Shown here: positions 1 through 9,529 of the stretch, in pieces
Position numbering within the stretch: the stretch's first letter is position 1
Layout of the letters: every line of letters starts with the position of its first letter
Assembly (NCBI GenBank): GCA_943704525.1
Contig: CALSCQ010000030.1
Location: forward strand, 1-24,703
Origin: Pigoraptor vietnamica
Lineage: Eukaryota; Opisthokonta; Filasterea
Direction: 5' to 3'
DNA length: 24,703 nucleotides
The notes under the pieces: generated by a model
Database searches by the model: none
What the model was told of the DNA's origin: nothing
Seen by the model: the letters and a program-made list of their open reading frames with translations, nothing else
Translations under genes and position numbers: made by a program

Positions 1-20
1 CCCCCCCCCCCCCCTCCCCC
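1..20. repeat. Poly-C run at the window edge
   Basis: Fourteen C, one T and five C open the window. Together with the terminal G run at the other end this looks like a contig boundary. It may be a true homopolymer where assembly stopped or a sequencing artefact. Confidence 0.9.
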
Positions 21-93
21 TCTCAAAGCTACGGGGCTGCATGCTTCTCTCCTCTCCGTGACACTGTGACCCTCGTTCTCGTTCTCTTCATGC

Positions 94-3000
94 ATGCGAC
101 TGACGGCCTCCCCTCGTGCGACGGCCGCAGGGTCGCTGGGCCGCTTTTTTGGCGGGAAGCACAAGGACGGCAAGGAGCCGAAGGACGGTTCGAAGGAAAT
201 TCGGCGGGAAGACAGCGGGGGTGAAGTGCGCAAGCGCGCGGGAACGCTCGACGAGAAGCTTGCGCTTGTGGCGACGCGTCTTCCGAGCGAGCAGGCCCCG
301 TTGGACGGACCGCGGGTGCGTGCTGCGCAGAAATGCGTGCGTGTGCCCGTTTGTGTGAGGAGCGGTTACGTTGTGTAGGTCGCGGGTGCTGTTGTGCAAT
401 AATGTGTCCCCGTGTGCCCTGTGTTTGTGTGTGGCGGGGTATCGCCGTTAGGTGATGTAGGCGGTGCGTGAGTGTTCTGTGTTCTTCTCATTTGTCGAAA
501 TTCCGGTATAGTGTCTGTCTTTATGTGTGGCTTTCGGGCACTGACGCAACATCTTCCCCCCGTGCAGGCATCGGAGCAGCGGTGGACGGACTGGTACACA
601 CCCGAGGCCCTTGCGCTGCTTCCGAAGAACGTGCTCACTCTCCACGAGGCAATATGGGAGGTGTACACGAGCGAGGCGACGTACCTGGACCACCTCGGCG
701 TGTTGCAGTCGGTGCGTGACAGTGAGATTGCGAAGTGCGCTGCGTGTGCGTCGCTCGTTTTCGCTGGCTGTGTCGGCGATCACGTGACAGTGGGGCAGCA
801 GGAGTGGTGTGAAGGGTCGCTGCTGCGTGTGCGTCGTTCGTTGTTCGTTACGCTGCTTGGCCTTTGACAGTCAGTCCCAATGTGCGCACATGCGGTAGAT
901 ATTCCTGGGTTCGCTCAGGGACGTCCAGGGCGAGGACGCGCTCGTCGACGTCGATCCCCACGCCCTCTTCGGGAACCTCGACGCCATTCGCGAGACAAGC
1001 GCACGCTTTCGATCATCCCTCGAGCCAACCATGCCGCCAGGGGTATGGCCCCAAGTATATTATTACCCCCTCCCCCACTTCACCTCTCCGCTCGCTACAT
1101 CCCTTACCCTTGCGATGGCCTCTTGTGTTGCAGGCGACTGTTGAGCCGGAGCGGCGGCGGACGCACTCGGACCCTTCGAAGAAGAATGACGCTCCGGAGT
1201 CTGAAGAGCTGCTCAGCCGCAGCGCCGCGTCACCCGGACACGGTGCGCGAGGGATGTCCAGACACCCGTCGAACTCGCTCAAGGACAGCGAGCGGCCCAT
1301 TGGGCTGTACTCACTTTCGTCTGCGTTCAAGGGGGTGCGTCATCTGAACGTGTGCAGGCTGTTGCGTCACTCTAATTGTTGCGTCACTTTGAACGTGCGC
1401 GTGCATTTTATTGTTGCTGAGCGCACGCAGCACATTGACTCATCCACGCCTACCATGTCGCCTTGTAACCGCAACGAATCGCAACCCATGCACACTCCGC
1501 ACCGCTGACGCACTCCCTCGCGCAGTTTGCGGAGCGCTTTGAGCCTTATCTCGAATACTGCATGAACTACAAGCGGGCATGCGAATACCTGCGCAGCCTC
1601 GAGGATCGGTCCGACTTTCAGACGTGGCTGAAGGTGGATGCTCGTGTGCTTGTGCAATGCACTTGCGCGTGGTGTGCGCGCGCGTGCACTTGTCGTCGTT
1701 TTCTCACCGGTTCGTATTGCTCCGCTGCAGTGGTGCGAATCGCGGCCCGAGTGCAAGCGCCTCAAGCTCACCGACCTACTCGTCGAGCCTATGCAGCGCG
1801 TGACGCGATATCCGCTTCTCCTCAAGTGAGTGACACTGCCATGTCGCCGCATGTGCATGTGTGGGTGTGTGGGTGTATGGTCAGTTGTGTATGGGTGTGC
1901 TGGTGCATGTTCGATGTGCAGGCGTGTGCGCATGTGCCTAAACTTGTGTGTACGGCCACGTGTTCATTCTCGTGTGTTTTGTGTGCTCTGCCGTGCGTGT
2001 GAAGTCCACTCAATTTGTGCTTTCCTCAACAAGGACCGTGCTGTCGAATGTCCCCGATGGCTCGGCTGGTCGCCCGCTCATCGCGAAAGCCGTCGAGGTG
2101 CGCTGCCCGTAATGGACGGAAGCGCCCTCCTGCGACCGTGTACACGTGCTCACACACATTCACGCACGCGCGCACGCATATACGCACGCACGCGTACTGA
2201 CGCGCAATCGCAAACGAAATGATACGAGTGCACTATATTGTGTTTCTCACCCGCAATTCGCTGTCCCGCGCAGGTGACCGAGCAGTTTGCGTGCCGCGTC
2301 AATGCCCTCGTGTGGCATCGTGAGAACGAGGCGAAGCTGTTTGAAATTCAGCAGCAGATTGACTGGCACTCGATCATGGACGAATCGCCCATCGACTATG
2401 TGCCACAGGTGATATGCGCGCGCGTCGTGTGTGTAGTGCGTGCGTGTGTGCGCACGCGTGTACGTTTGAGTGTAGGGCGAAATTTTCGACCACGTGGACG
2501 TAAGAGAGGAGCGAGTATATGTGTTCTTGTGTGCGTGCGTGCACAACCATCGCTTACGAGTGGCCCGTCACGTGACACAGTTTATTTACGAGTATGTGCG
2601 CGACCGCCGCCTCGTCATCCTCGCGCGCGCCGACCGCACCTTTCTGATGGAGGGGAAGCTGTCGCGGATTGTGGGCGGGGGGACCAACGCCGTCGAGCTG
2701 CACGCGTACCTGCTCAGCGACATGCTCCTCCTCACGAAGCTGAAGAAGAAGCGCATGGTCCTCGTGCGTCGGGTGCGTGCTGTGCACGTGTGGCGTGTGG
2801 CATGTGTGTGGGCGCGAAAACATTGTGTGCGTGCTGTGCACGTGTGGCGTGTGGCAAGGGTGTGGGCGCGAAAGCATTGGTGTGCGTGCTGTGCACGTGT
2901 GGCGTGTGGCATGTGTGTGCGCGTGAATGTGCGAAAACATTGGTGCACGTGTGGCGTGTGGCATGTGTGTGCGCGTGAATGGGCGACAACATTGGTGTGC

Positions 3001-4523
3001 GTGCGTGTGCGTGTGCAATTTTGCGCACACCGCCACATCGAGAGATGGTCTTGAACGTACTTGAACCAGCAATGGTCTTGTGCTAACTTGATGCGGTTGT
3101 TACATGTGTGCGCAGCCGTTGAGCACGTCGTCGCTGCGCGTGTGGGACATTCCCGAGGATCCGGGTACGAATCGCATGGTGTTGAATGCGCTTCACGCGC
3201 GTGTGTATGCGCTGAGTGTGTGTGTGTGTGCGCGCGCGCTGTGTACGTGTGTGTGTGCGTGCGCTGTGTGCGCGTGTGTGTGCGTGCGCTGTGTGCGCGT
3301 GTGTGTGCGTGCGCTGTGTGCGCGTGTGTGTGCGCTGTGTGCGTGTGTGTGCGCGTGTGTGTGCGTGCGCTGTGTGCGCGTGTGTGTGCGCTGTGTGCGT
3401 GTGTGTGCGCGCTGTGTGCGTGAGTGTGTGCGCTGTGCCCATACGTCGCGTATCTCTATTGTCTAGACAAGCTGGCAAAGTGTCTTTTGTGTAACGTTAC
3501 TTGCCCGCAGGCAACCCTGCTCAAGTGCGCAATTCCTTCTTTATTATGGAAACGGACGCTCTCGGACTTCCTTCTTTGGCATGGACCGTCGCCGCCGAGT
3601 CTCCCGAGGCAAAGCGCGCGTGGCTGCGCCACATGAGCTCGATCGTCGTGTCTCCGCAAGCCCCCTCCGTGTCACTATCGGCGTCGCTGAACAGCAACGA
3701 CAGCCGGTGGGGCGAAGCCTTGGCAAGCCTCGCAGGTGGGTCTGCATTCATTTTGACGCGTGTGCAGCAAAAGATGAGACCTTGCCTTACACTCTTATTC
3801 TCTTCGCGCAGGCACGTCGTCGGCCGCCCCGTTGTCCCCCCTCCCACCGGGCGCACCAGGCGCACCCCTCTCCCTCTCGTCCTCTTCATCGATGTTCAAC
3901 GGCGTCGTGTCGCTGTTCCCTGCGTCGGGCGACTTCATGGTGCGCGTCACGCACATGCCCGGCGCCACTGCGGGCTCGCAATCGGCTGCGTCGTCCTCGT
4001 CTTCTGGCATGCTGTCGCAGGCGCAGCTGTCCTTCCGCTCGTTCGCGCTCCACGTACCGCCCCTCACACGCATGACGGAAGTGCTGGAGCGCGCATGCGA
4101 GCACGAGGGCGTGGATTCGACGGGATACGCCCTCGTTCGAGCTGAGGACGGGCACGCCGTAGACCTCAGCCGGTGAGTCCGCGTGTTTGTCTGCGGTCGC
4201 ACACAATTCACACATACGCACACACATTCACACGCACGCACACACACACACACACACACACACGCACAGACATTCGCACACACATTCACACAAGCTCGCA
4301 CACGCACGCACACACACACACGCGCGCACAGACATTCGCACACACATTCACACGCGCACACAAACGCTCGCACAGACACGCACAGAGCACAGACACACAG
4401 TCGCACATCGGCGGCTTACAAGCTGTTCGTTTCCCCTGCAGAGTGATCGACGACTCGGCCGTGTGGGACGTGCGTCTAGTGCAACACGGCGGCACGTGGA
4501 CGCGCACATCGTCACGGGGCTAG
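94..4523 (+). CDS. PLEKHG5-like RhoGEF: DH-PH with C-terminal RA-like domain
   Basis: Predicted guanine-nucleotide exchange factor for Rho GTPases, acting at membranes or cytoskeleton. Thirteen exons: 94-315, 568-711, 899-1042, 1134-1334, 1526-1633, 1731-1825, 2034-2097, 2274-2408, 2581-2772, 3116-3164, 3511-3735, 3812-4172, 4442-4523; 673 aa. The DH domain (about 97-371) opens with [14 protein letters not shown] and has the third conserved region [20 protein letters not shown] at 286-305. The DH sequence resembles PLEKHG5 as I recall it. A Ser/Arg/Lys-rich insert of about 50 residues (173-222) lies inside DH. PH follows (about 380-500; SDMLLLTKL, then AWLRHM in its last helix). After a Ser/Pro linker, 597-668 resembles a Ras-association fold ([14 protein letters not shown], then YALV). 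The 5' end is uncertain: ATG 94 is in frame, but 99-130 also looks like a branch point and acceptor, so an upstream exon may be missing. The exon 9 donor could instead be at 2764. Confidence 0.88.
2773..3005 (+). repeat. Intronic minisatellite, about 54-bp unit, four copies
   Basis: The RhoGEF intron after the first PH exon holds about four copies of a GT-rich unit whose core is gtgcacgtgtggcgtgtggc followed by a variable gaaaacattg segment. Copies begin at about 2773, 2827, 2882 and 2935 (the last lacks its first bases). The first copy starts at the 5' splice site itself, so each full copy carries a donor-like gtgcgt. Confidence 0.85.
3216..3432 (+). repeat. Intronic GT-rich minisatellite, about 22-bp unit
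   Basis: Intron 3165-3510 of the RhoGEF gene contains a tandem array built from gtgtgtgcgtgcgctgtgtg units, with shorter derived units towards its 3' end. Its open frames are Cys/Val/Arg-rich low-complexity translations and not genes. Confidence 0.88.
4201..4400 (+). repeat. CA-rich intronic repeat
   Basis: The last RhoGEF intron (4173-4441) is mostly (CA)n with longer imperfect repeats around cacagacattcgcacacac (two copies, near 4264 and 4328). It has the opposite strand polarity to the GT-rich repeats in the upstream introns of the same gene. Confidence 0.85.
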
Positions 4524-4851
4524 CAGGCGAACGTGGCTCACGCAATATAAGTCAGATTTGGGTGATTGCAGCGCAATGCAGAGAGGATACGGCGTGTCTG
4601 CTTGAGTAACACGGCTCGGTTGCTGTGATGTGCGTCCGTGTGGAAGGGGTAGCGATGGAATCCTTTGTCGGTGCCACAGACGCACATGCCCATGTTGTGC
4701 GAACAACACGCCGCCCGCGTCCATGCGCAACGGGGCACAGTCGCCGGAGGACCCTCAGCTGAGAGAGAGGCCGTTAAGTCATTGTGAGCTTCAGTTTATC
4801 ATAGGGGCAACAGGCACACGGGACCCGCCCGCACTGCCTCGCGCTGCCCTC
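4524..4851. other. Convergent intergenic spacer
   Basis: This 328-bp stretch separates the stop codons of two convergent genes. I see no convincing ORF, RNA gene or canonical AATAAA signal. Both 3' UTRs must lie here or overlap. Confidence 0.6.
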
Positions 4852-6791
4852 TCAGACGAGCAGCTGGCGCACGTGTTGCACGACATCGTCCATGCGAACG
4901 CGGCGCTGCTCGCCCGTGTCGCGGTCTCGCACAGTCACTGTGCCGTCCTCTACAGTCTTGGAATCGACGGTTATGCAACAAGGTGTCCCAATTTCATCTT
5001 GCACAACATAGCGCTTCCCTGCGGAGCCAAGTAAGGAGTTCAGGAGTGCGCATAGCACGCACGTCGCCCGCACGAAAGAGCACACACAGAGTAGACGCGC
5101 TTGTTGCTCAAATACACAGCAAAACCTCAATGCCCAACGTACCAATCGAGCCGTCCTTGTCATACGTCGACGGAATTCCAGCGCGCCTCAGTTCCGCGTA
5201 GATGGCAGACGCGCGCTCCACGAGCTCCGGTGCCTTCCCGACGACAGGGAACACGGCGGCCTTGTACGGCGCGAGGCGCGGATGGAGTCCAAGCACGACG
5301 CGTTCGCCGCGCCCTTTGCCGTCCCCCTTCTGCCCCGGATGGCCCTCCTTCCCATTCATCGGAGAGAAGGCGTCGCAGAGCACGGCGAGAAAGGCGCGCG
5401 TGAGACCCGCCGAGGGCTCGACGACGTGCGGCGTCCACTCCGCGCCCGTCGCACCGTCCTTCACCCGCAGCGGGGCGCCCGTATGTTTCGCATGGGCCGC
5501 GAGGTCGTAGTCGCCGCGCCACGCAATGCCCTCCACTTCGCCCCATCCGAACGGGAATTCGTACTCGATGTCGGTGCACGCGCGCGCGTAGTGGGCAAGG
5601 TCTCCGGACTTGTGTTGCACCGTGCGCAGGCGCGCGTCGCCGTGACGCAACAGCCCCTTCCACCAAGCGAGGCGGTCGTTCGTCCACTGCGCCAGCGCTC
5701 CCGGCGCGGCCTCTTCGCCGCAGAAGTACTCTAACTCCATCTGCTCAAACTCGCGCGAGCGGAACACAAAGTGCTCAACCGAGATCTCGTTGCGAAAGGC
5801 CTTGCCAATTTGCGCAATGCCAAACGGCGGACGGCGGCCCGTCGCGTGCATCACGTTCGTAAACTGCGTGAAAATGCCCTGCGCCGTCTCCGGTCGAAGG
5901 TACACCGCGCCCTGCTCTGCAGCCGCCAGCGCCGCCGCGCGCATCTCTGCGGGTGGTTTGTCGCGGTTTGCAATCGCGGCGTCCACGGCGAGCCCAACGG
6001 CGTCCGTCACGCCCATCGACGTGCGGAACATGGCATTGAAGAGGCGCTCTGGGCCTACAAACGGCGAGTTGGCAGGAGAGGCGTACCCGGCGAACGGCAC
6101 AACGACGGGCGGGGCATCCGGTGCGGCCGCACGCAGCCTCAAAGTGCGCGCAGTCCCGCCTTCACCGGTCTGCTCCGCGTCCACACAGACGAGTCGCACC
6201 TCGCTGCCCTTGCGATCGACGGCAGCGCCAGGGGCCAGCGACTGTGCGATGCGCTTGGCCCACTCGATGGCCGTCGCCGCATCCGGGGCCGCAATGGCTA
6301 CGACTCCGTTGGGTCCCACGCGGAGGGGCGCTGCCTTGTCCGCGCGGAAGCGGGTGCCGGACAGCGCGCAATCCGAAAGGCGATCGGTGAACAGCTCGAG
6401 GTGTCCGGACGCAGCGAAGAGGTCGCGCGGTGCCATGATAGCCGTGTCGACGCCGACGACATCGTCGCGCGCGTGCACGATGGAGCGCCACCTGTGCGCG
6501 ATTGCAGATGCGTGAGCATGGTCGCTGGCTCAGTTTACAATCCCACTCACTCCCACTCATTAATCGCAGGGTGATGACAACGCACACATACACGCACATA
6601 CACACGCACACACAAAAACGCACGCGTACACGCACGCACCATTCGTTGGCAATGTTGCGCTTGAGCTCCACGCCCAGCGGTCCATAGTCATAGCAGCCGC
6701 GCAGTCCCCCGTAGATTTCCGCCGACTGAAACACGAACCCGCGCGCCTTGCAGAGATGGAGCAGCGCGTCAAACGCCGTGCGCCCCGCCAT
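4852..6791 (-). CDS. Glycyl-tRNA synthetase, bacterial dimeric type
   Basis: Class II aminoacyl-tRNA synthetase that charges tRNA-Gly; the bacterial alpha2 type, cytosolic and/or organellar. Three exons on the minus strand: 6791-6640, 6491-5143, 5018-4852; 555 aa. Residues 18-45 contain [15 protein letters not shown] and [11 protein letters not shown], the family N-terminus. [11 protein letters not shown] (248-258), class II motif 2 with RNEIS (284-288) and motif 3 [11 protein letters not shown] (406-416) are present. The anticodon-binding domain ends with [12 protein letters not shown] and [14 protein letters not shown] 6791 fits the family start, and an in-frame stop lies a short way upstream, so no mitochondrial presequence is seen on this exon. 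Odd: the region that usually carries zinc-ribbon cysteines keeps only DC...RFRAD, and an Ala/Gly-rich insert of about 80 residues (105-185) stands in place of the rest. Both introns are short (148 and 124 nt). Convergent with the RhoGEF gene. Confidence 0.96.
6583..6638 (-). repeat. Short GT/CA repeat in GlyRS intron 1
   Basis: Intron 1 of the GlyRS gene (6639-6492) begins with a GTGCGTGCGTGT-type tract (CA-rich on the plus strand) running from the donor site. It is the same class of repeat as in the RhoGEF introns. Confidence 0.7.
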
Positions 6792-6967
6792 GGCGCCGTT
6801 GAAAGCGGGCGCTCGGATGCTGTGTTTTGCGTGTGCACATGCTCAGAACTGATTTTGGCATAAAGCGCATCGTAACACAAATCACGTGGCGTGTAACAAA
6901 ATTTGAATTTGTTTGAAAGTCCGGCCAACTTGAAACACACGGAAAACTGACACTCGCGCAAAGGAAG
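6792..6967. promoter_or_regulatory. Bidirectional promoter region, GlyRS / FYR gene
   Basis: This 176-bp spacer lies between two divergent start codons. It contains CACGTG at 6883-6888 and AAATTTGAATTTG at 6899-6911, 57 bp before the FYR gene ATG. The same 13-mer, in the same order after a CACGTG, occurs upstream of KNL1. Its AT-rich composition stands out against the flanking exons. Function is inferred from position and recurrence only. Confidence 0.5.
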
Positions 6968-9166
6968 ATGGGGCGACCGAGACCCCCCTCGAGGGGCGCG
7001 ACTGTTGCGGAGGTGTGTGCATGTCTGTGTGCACTGCCTCAGTCGAGCCGGCTGTTTTGCCTTGCACCCTCCGACACTCCACGCCCCATCGCAGGTGGAC
7101 GAGCCCGTGGGCCCTGCGAGCGGACGCAAGAAGCCGCGCGCCGCCCGCAGTCTGTCGAAAGCGATTGCAAATGCGGCCGCGGAGGGACCTGCTGCGGCCG
7201 TCGCTGGCCCTTCTGCGTCCCCGTCTGTCCGTCGCGTGCGGCGCCCACGCCCCGTCGAGCCCGTTGTGACATCGACACAGCCGCAACGCGCAGCGCCATC
7301 GCGGGGACGGCGGCGGCGCACGAGTAGCGCGTCACTGACCAGCGAGGACAGCGATGGGTCCATGTCAGACCTGAAGGATACCGACTCGGAGGAAGAGCAG
7401 GAGAGGGCGCCACGTGGGGCGGGACGGCGCACCCCGCGCGCGCCTGCAAAGAAAACAGAGTGAGTTTGGAGCACCGTCGTGCGTTACAGCCGGGACACTC
7501 GGAAGTTCCCTCCTTCCATTGCGTCGTTGAGCCATGCGCAACCGCCGTGCGTGTGCGATTTGGATCTCACCTGCGTGCGTTAACAGGGCCATGTCTCAGT
7601 ACGAGGAAGAGCGCCTGCGGACCATCCGCGAGAACCAGGCCTTTCTGCTGACACTGGGCCTCCAAGAGACGAAGGTGGGAGCCCTCTTCTGCCACGTGCG
7701 GCGCTCTGGACAAGAATAGTGCGCAAACGGGTCCTGCAAGCACACGCCCAGATCACGACGCACAACCAAATGCGTACACACACACACACACGCGCACCCC
7801 GCACATGCACAATCTTACACATCGTTACGCAGGCGGAGCTGTCGGCGCTTGGAGAGACTCCCGGCCGCAGCCCAGGCAGTCGCCATTATGTACGACGGAC
7901 GCCGCCAAGCAGTGGCCCTGTGCGGAAGTCGCGGCGGCTCGGAGGGCTGGAGGCCGAGGTGGGTGCTGAGAAGGCATCCGGCCGTGTTTCGCTGTGTTGT
8001 TCGGCCATTCGCTGTCTGTTTGTGGGTCATCGCCAATGCAACTGACGTTCTTTTGTTGCTTGCAGTGCGAATCACTCGAGGAGGAGGACGACGACGGAGA
8101 CGAAGGGCGCGCGGGAGCAGAAGAGGAGGGCGAGGCGAAACCGGCGGCCGAGCGCGGGTTCTACACGAAGTGTCTGTGGATGGGCCGCAAGCAGACGACG
8201 AACTTTGTACTGACGGACAGGGTGGGCGGGCTGACAACTGGCTTGCTGATCCGCACGCACACTTGTGTGATTGCCCAGCGGGTGCCGTCAATTGCCGTCA
8301 CTTGCATGTTGCCCACGATTGGACTGACCCTTTCGCCTTGTGCTATTCCCTATCCGCAGCTGCCCAAGCGCATCGCACTGCCGCTCACGCTGTGCTCCAT
8401 CGGGACGACCGTGTGGGAGCTCGGCTCAATACACACGGGCCCGAAGAAGGACCTCTACTGGAGCAACCATCAGGTGCGTTGCGTGTGCGTGCGTGCGCAC
8501 ATTGCACCCGACGCCCGGCAGTCCCCTTCGTCAAAATGTGCATGTGCGAGCACGTGACGCGCGCGATGACGTGCTGCATGCCCGCTGCAGTGCCTCTTCA
8601 AGCACCCGTACCCCGTGGGCTACCGCGCGAGCAAAGAGCACTTTGGTCGCCTGTACCACATGCACATTCTCGAGGGACCGCACGGCCCGATCTTCCGCGT
8701 GCAGCAGGAGAACGGGCCCACGTGGACGGGACCCACACGTGAGTACTTGCATGCGCCGTGCTTGAGCCCTTTTGCCTGTGCGCGAATATGTCTACGACAC
8801 GGCAGAGACGTGCATGCGAATTCGGTGTTATTAAGTGTGTTACGTGTGTCCGACCGCAGCGACACAGCCTTGGACAGGGGCGTGCCTTGCTAGCAAATCT
8901 CCGGGAACGCGAGTCAGTGGCCCGCTGGTGCGTAACGCGCTGCCACACGCAGCAACACTCTGCATAACACTTGCATCACCATGTACACATACACACTCAC
9001 CCGCACACACAGTACGCTAATTTGAATTTCAACTTTGTCGCGACAGTTTTTCGGTTTCAGCGATCCAATTGTGCAGAGGCTCATCGAGTGCATGCCAAAC
9101 TACGAGCCGCCGGTGCGGAAAACCAGCGCAGCCGCAGCCGCACCCGAGGCTGACACTGCGGAATAA
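6968..9166 (+). CDS. FYRN/FYRC-domain nuclear protein (TBRG1-like)
   Basis: Likely chromatin-associated protein with the F/Y-rich domain pair known from TBRG1 and KMT2 methyltransferases. Nine exons: 6968-7012, 7095-7459, 7587-7674, 7833-7958, 8066-8221, 8360-8473, 8591-8738, 8860-8927, 9047-9166; 409 aa. The N-terminal 136 residues are basic and disordered, with RKKPR and RGRRRR stretches (probable nuclear signals) and an acidic Ser-rich patch (SEDSDGS, DTDSEEEQE). A short predicted helix (SQYEEERLRTIRENQAFL) follows, then an acidic stretch at 213-237. FYRN (about 238-318) has LPLTLCSIGTTVWELGSI and YPVGYRASKEHFG; FYRC (about 319-395) has YHMHILEG, PIFRVQQENGPTWTG and PTQPWTGACL. No SET or PHD domain is visible, so it resembles the short TBRG1 type more than KMT2. 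The last intron (8928-9046) contains AATTTGAATTTC, a near copy of the promoter 13-mer. Confidence 0.9.
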
Positions 9167-9529
9167 TATAATGGACCCAACAGTGGACAATGTGGTGTGC
9201 AGCGCACCGAGAACAGAGGGCGTACTTGAAGGCACTGCCCACAATCCGCAACGAAAACGCGGTCGCGCACGTCCTGTACTGTGTGCGTGCTCACGGCTCG
9301 CGGTCTGAATTCTTAATTTTGCTCGTCTCACCCGAGTCAATCGCACGTGCGTTCAGTGGCTCTATCCTTGCTCTTCCACCTCCCTCAATTTTCTACCTCC
9401 TCAACGGCTCAGACATGGGCCCAAACTAGCGCAGCGAGTAACGGCGTCGATTCATGCAAGTCACAAACAAGGGAAGACATCACGCGCAAACGCATCAGCA
9501 GCAGCGGCGGGTGGCAGTGGTGCACGCTC
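9167..9529. other. Convergent intergenic spacer
   Basis: These 363 bp lie between the stops of the FYR gene and KNL1. I see no RNA gene or credible ORF. AT-rich words (ggaataatataatgg, 9159-9173) just after the FYR stop could belong to its polyadenylation region. Confidence 0.5.

Noticed and set aside
2773-3005. Repeat array considered as CRISPR-like
   Set aside because: Units are contiguous with no distinct spacers, and it lies in a eukaryotic intron.
3061-3494. Cys/Val/Arg-rich and His/Thr-rich open frames over the GT array
   Set aside because: Low-complexity translations of an intronic minisatellite, open in several frames at once.
4524-4851. Small frames in the convergent spacer near 4630-4740
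   Set aside because: No start context, family motif or splice partner; composition looks non-coding.
781-8560. CACGTG sites inside introns (about 781, 2571, 2794, 8550) as enhancers
   Set aside because: GT/AC-rich introns produce this hexamer often; only those in divergent promoters with a second motif were kept.
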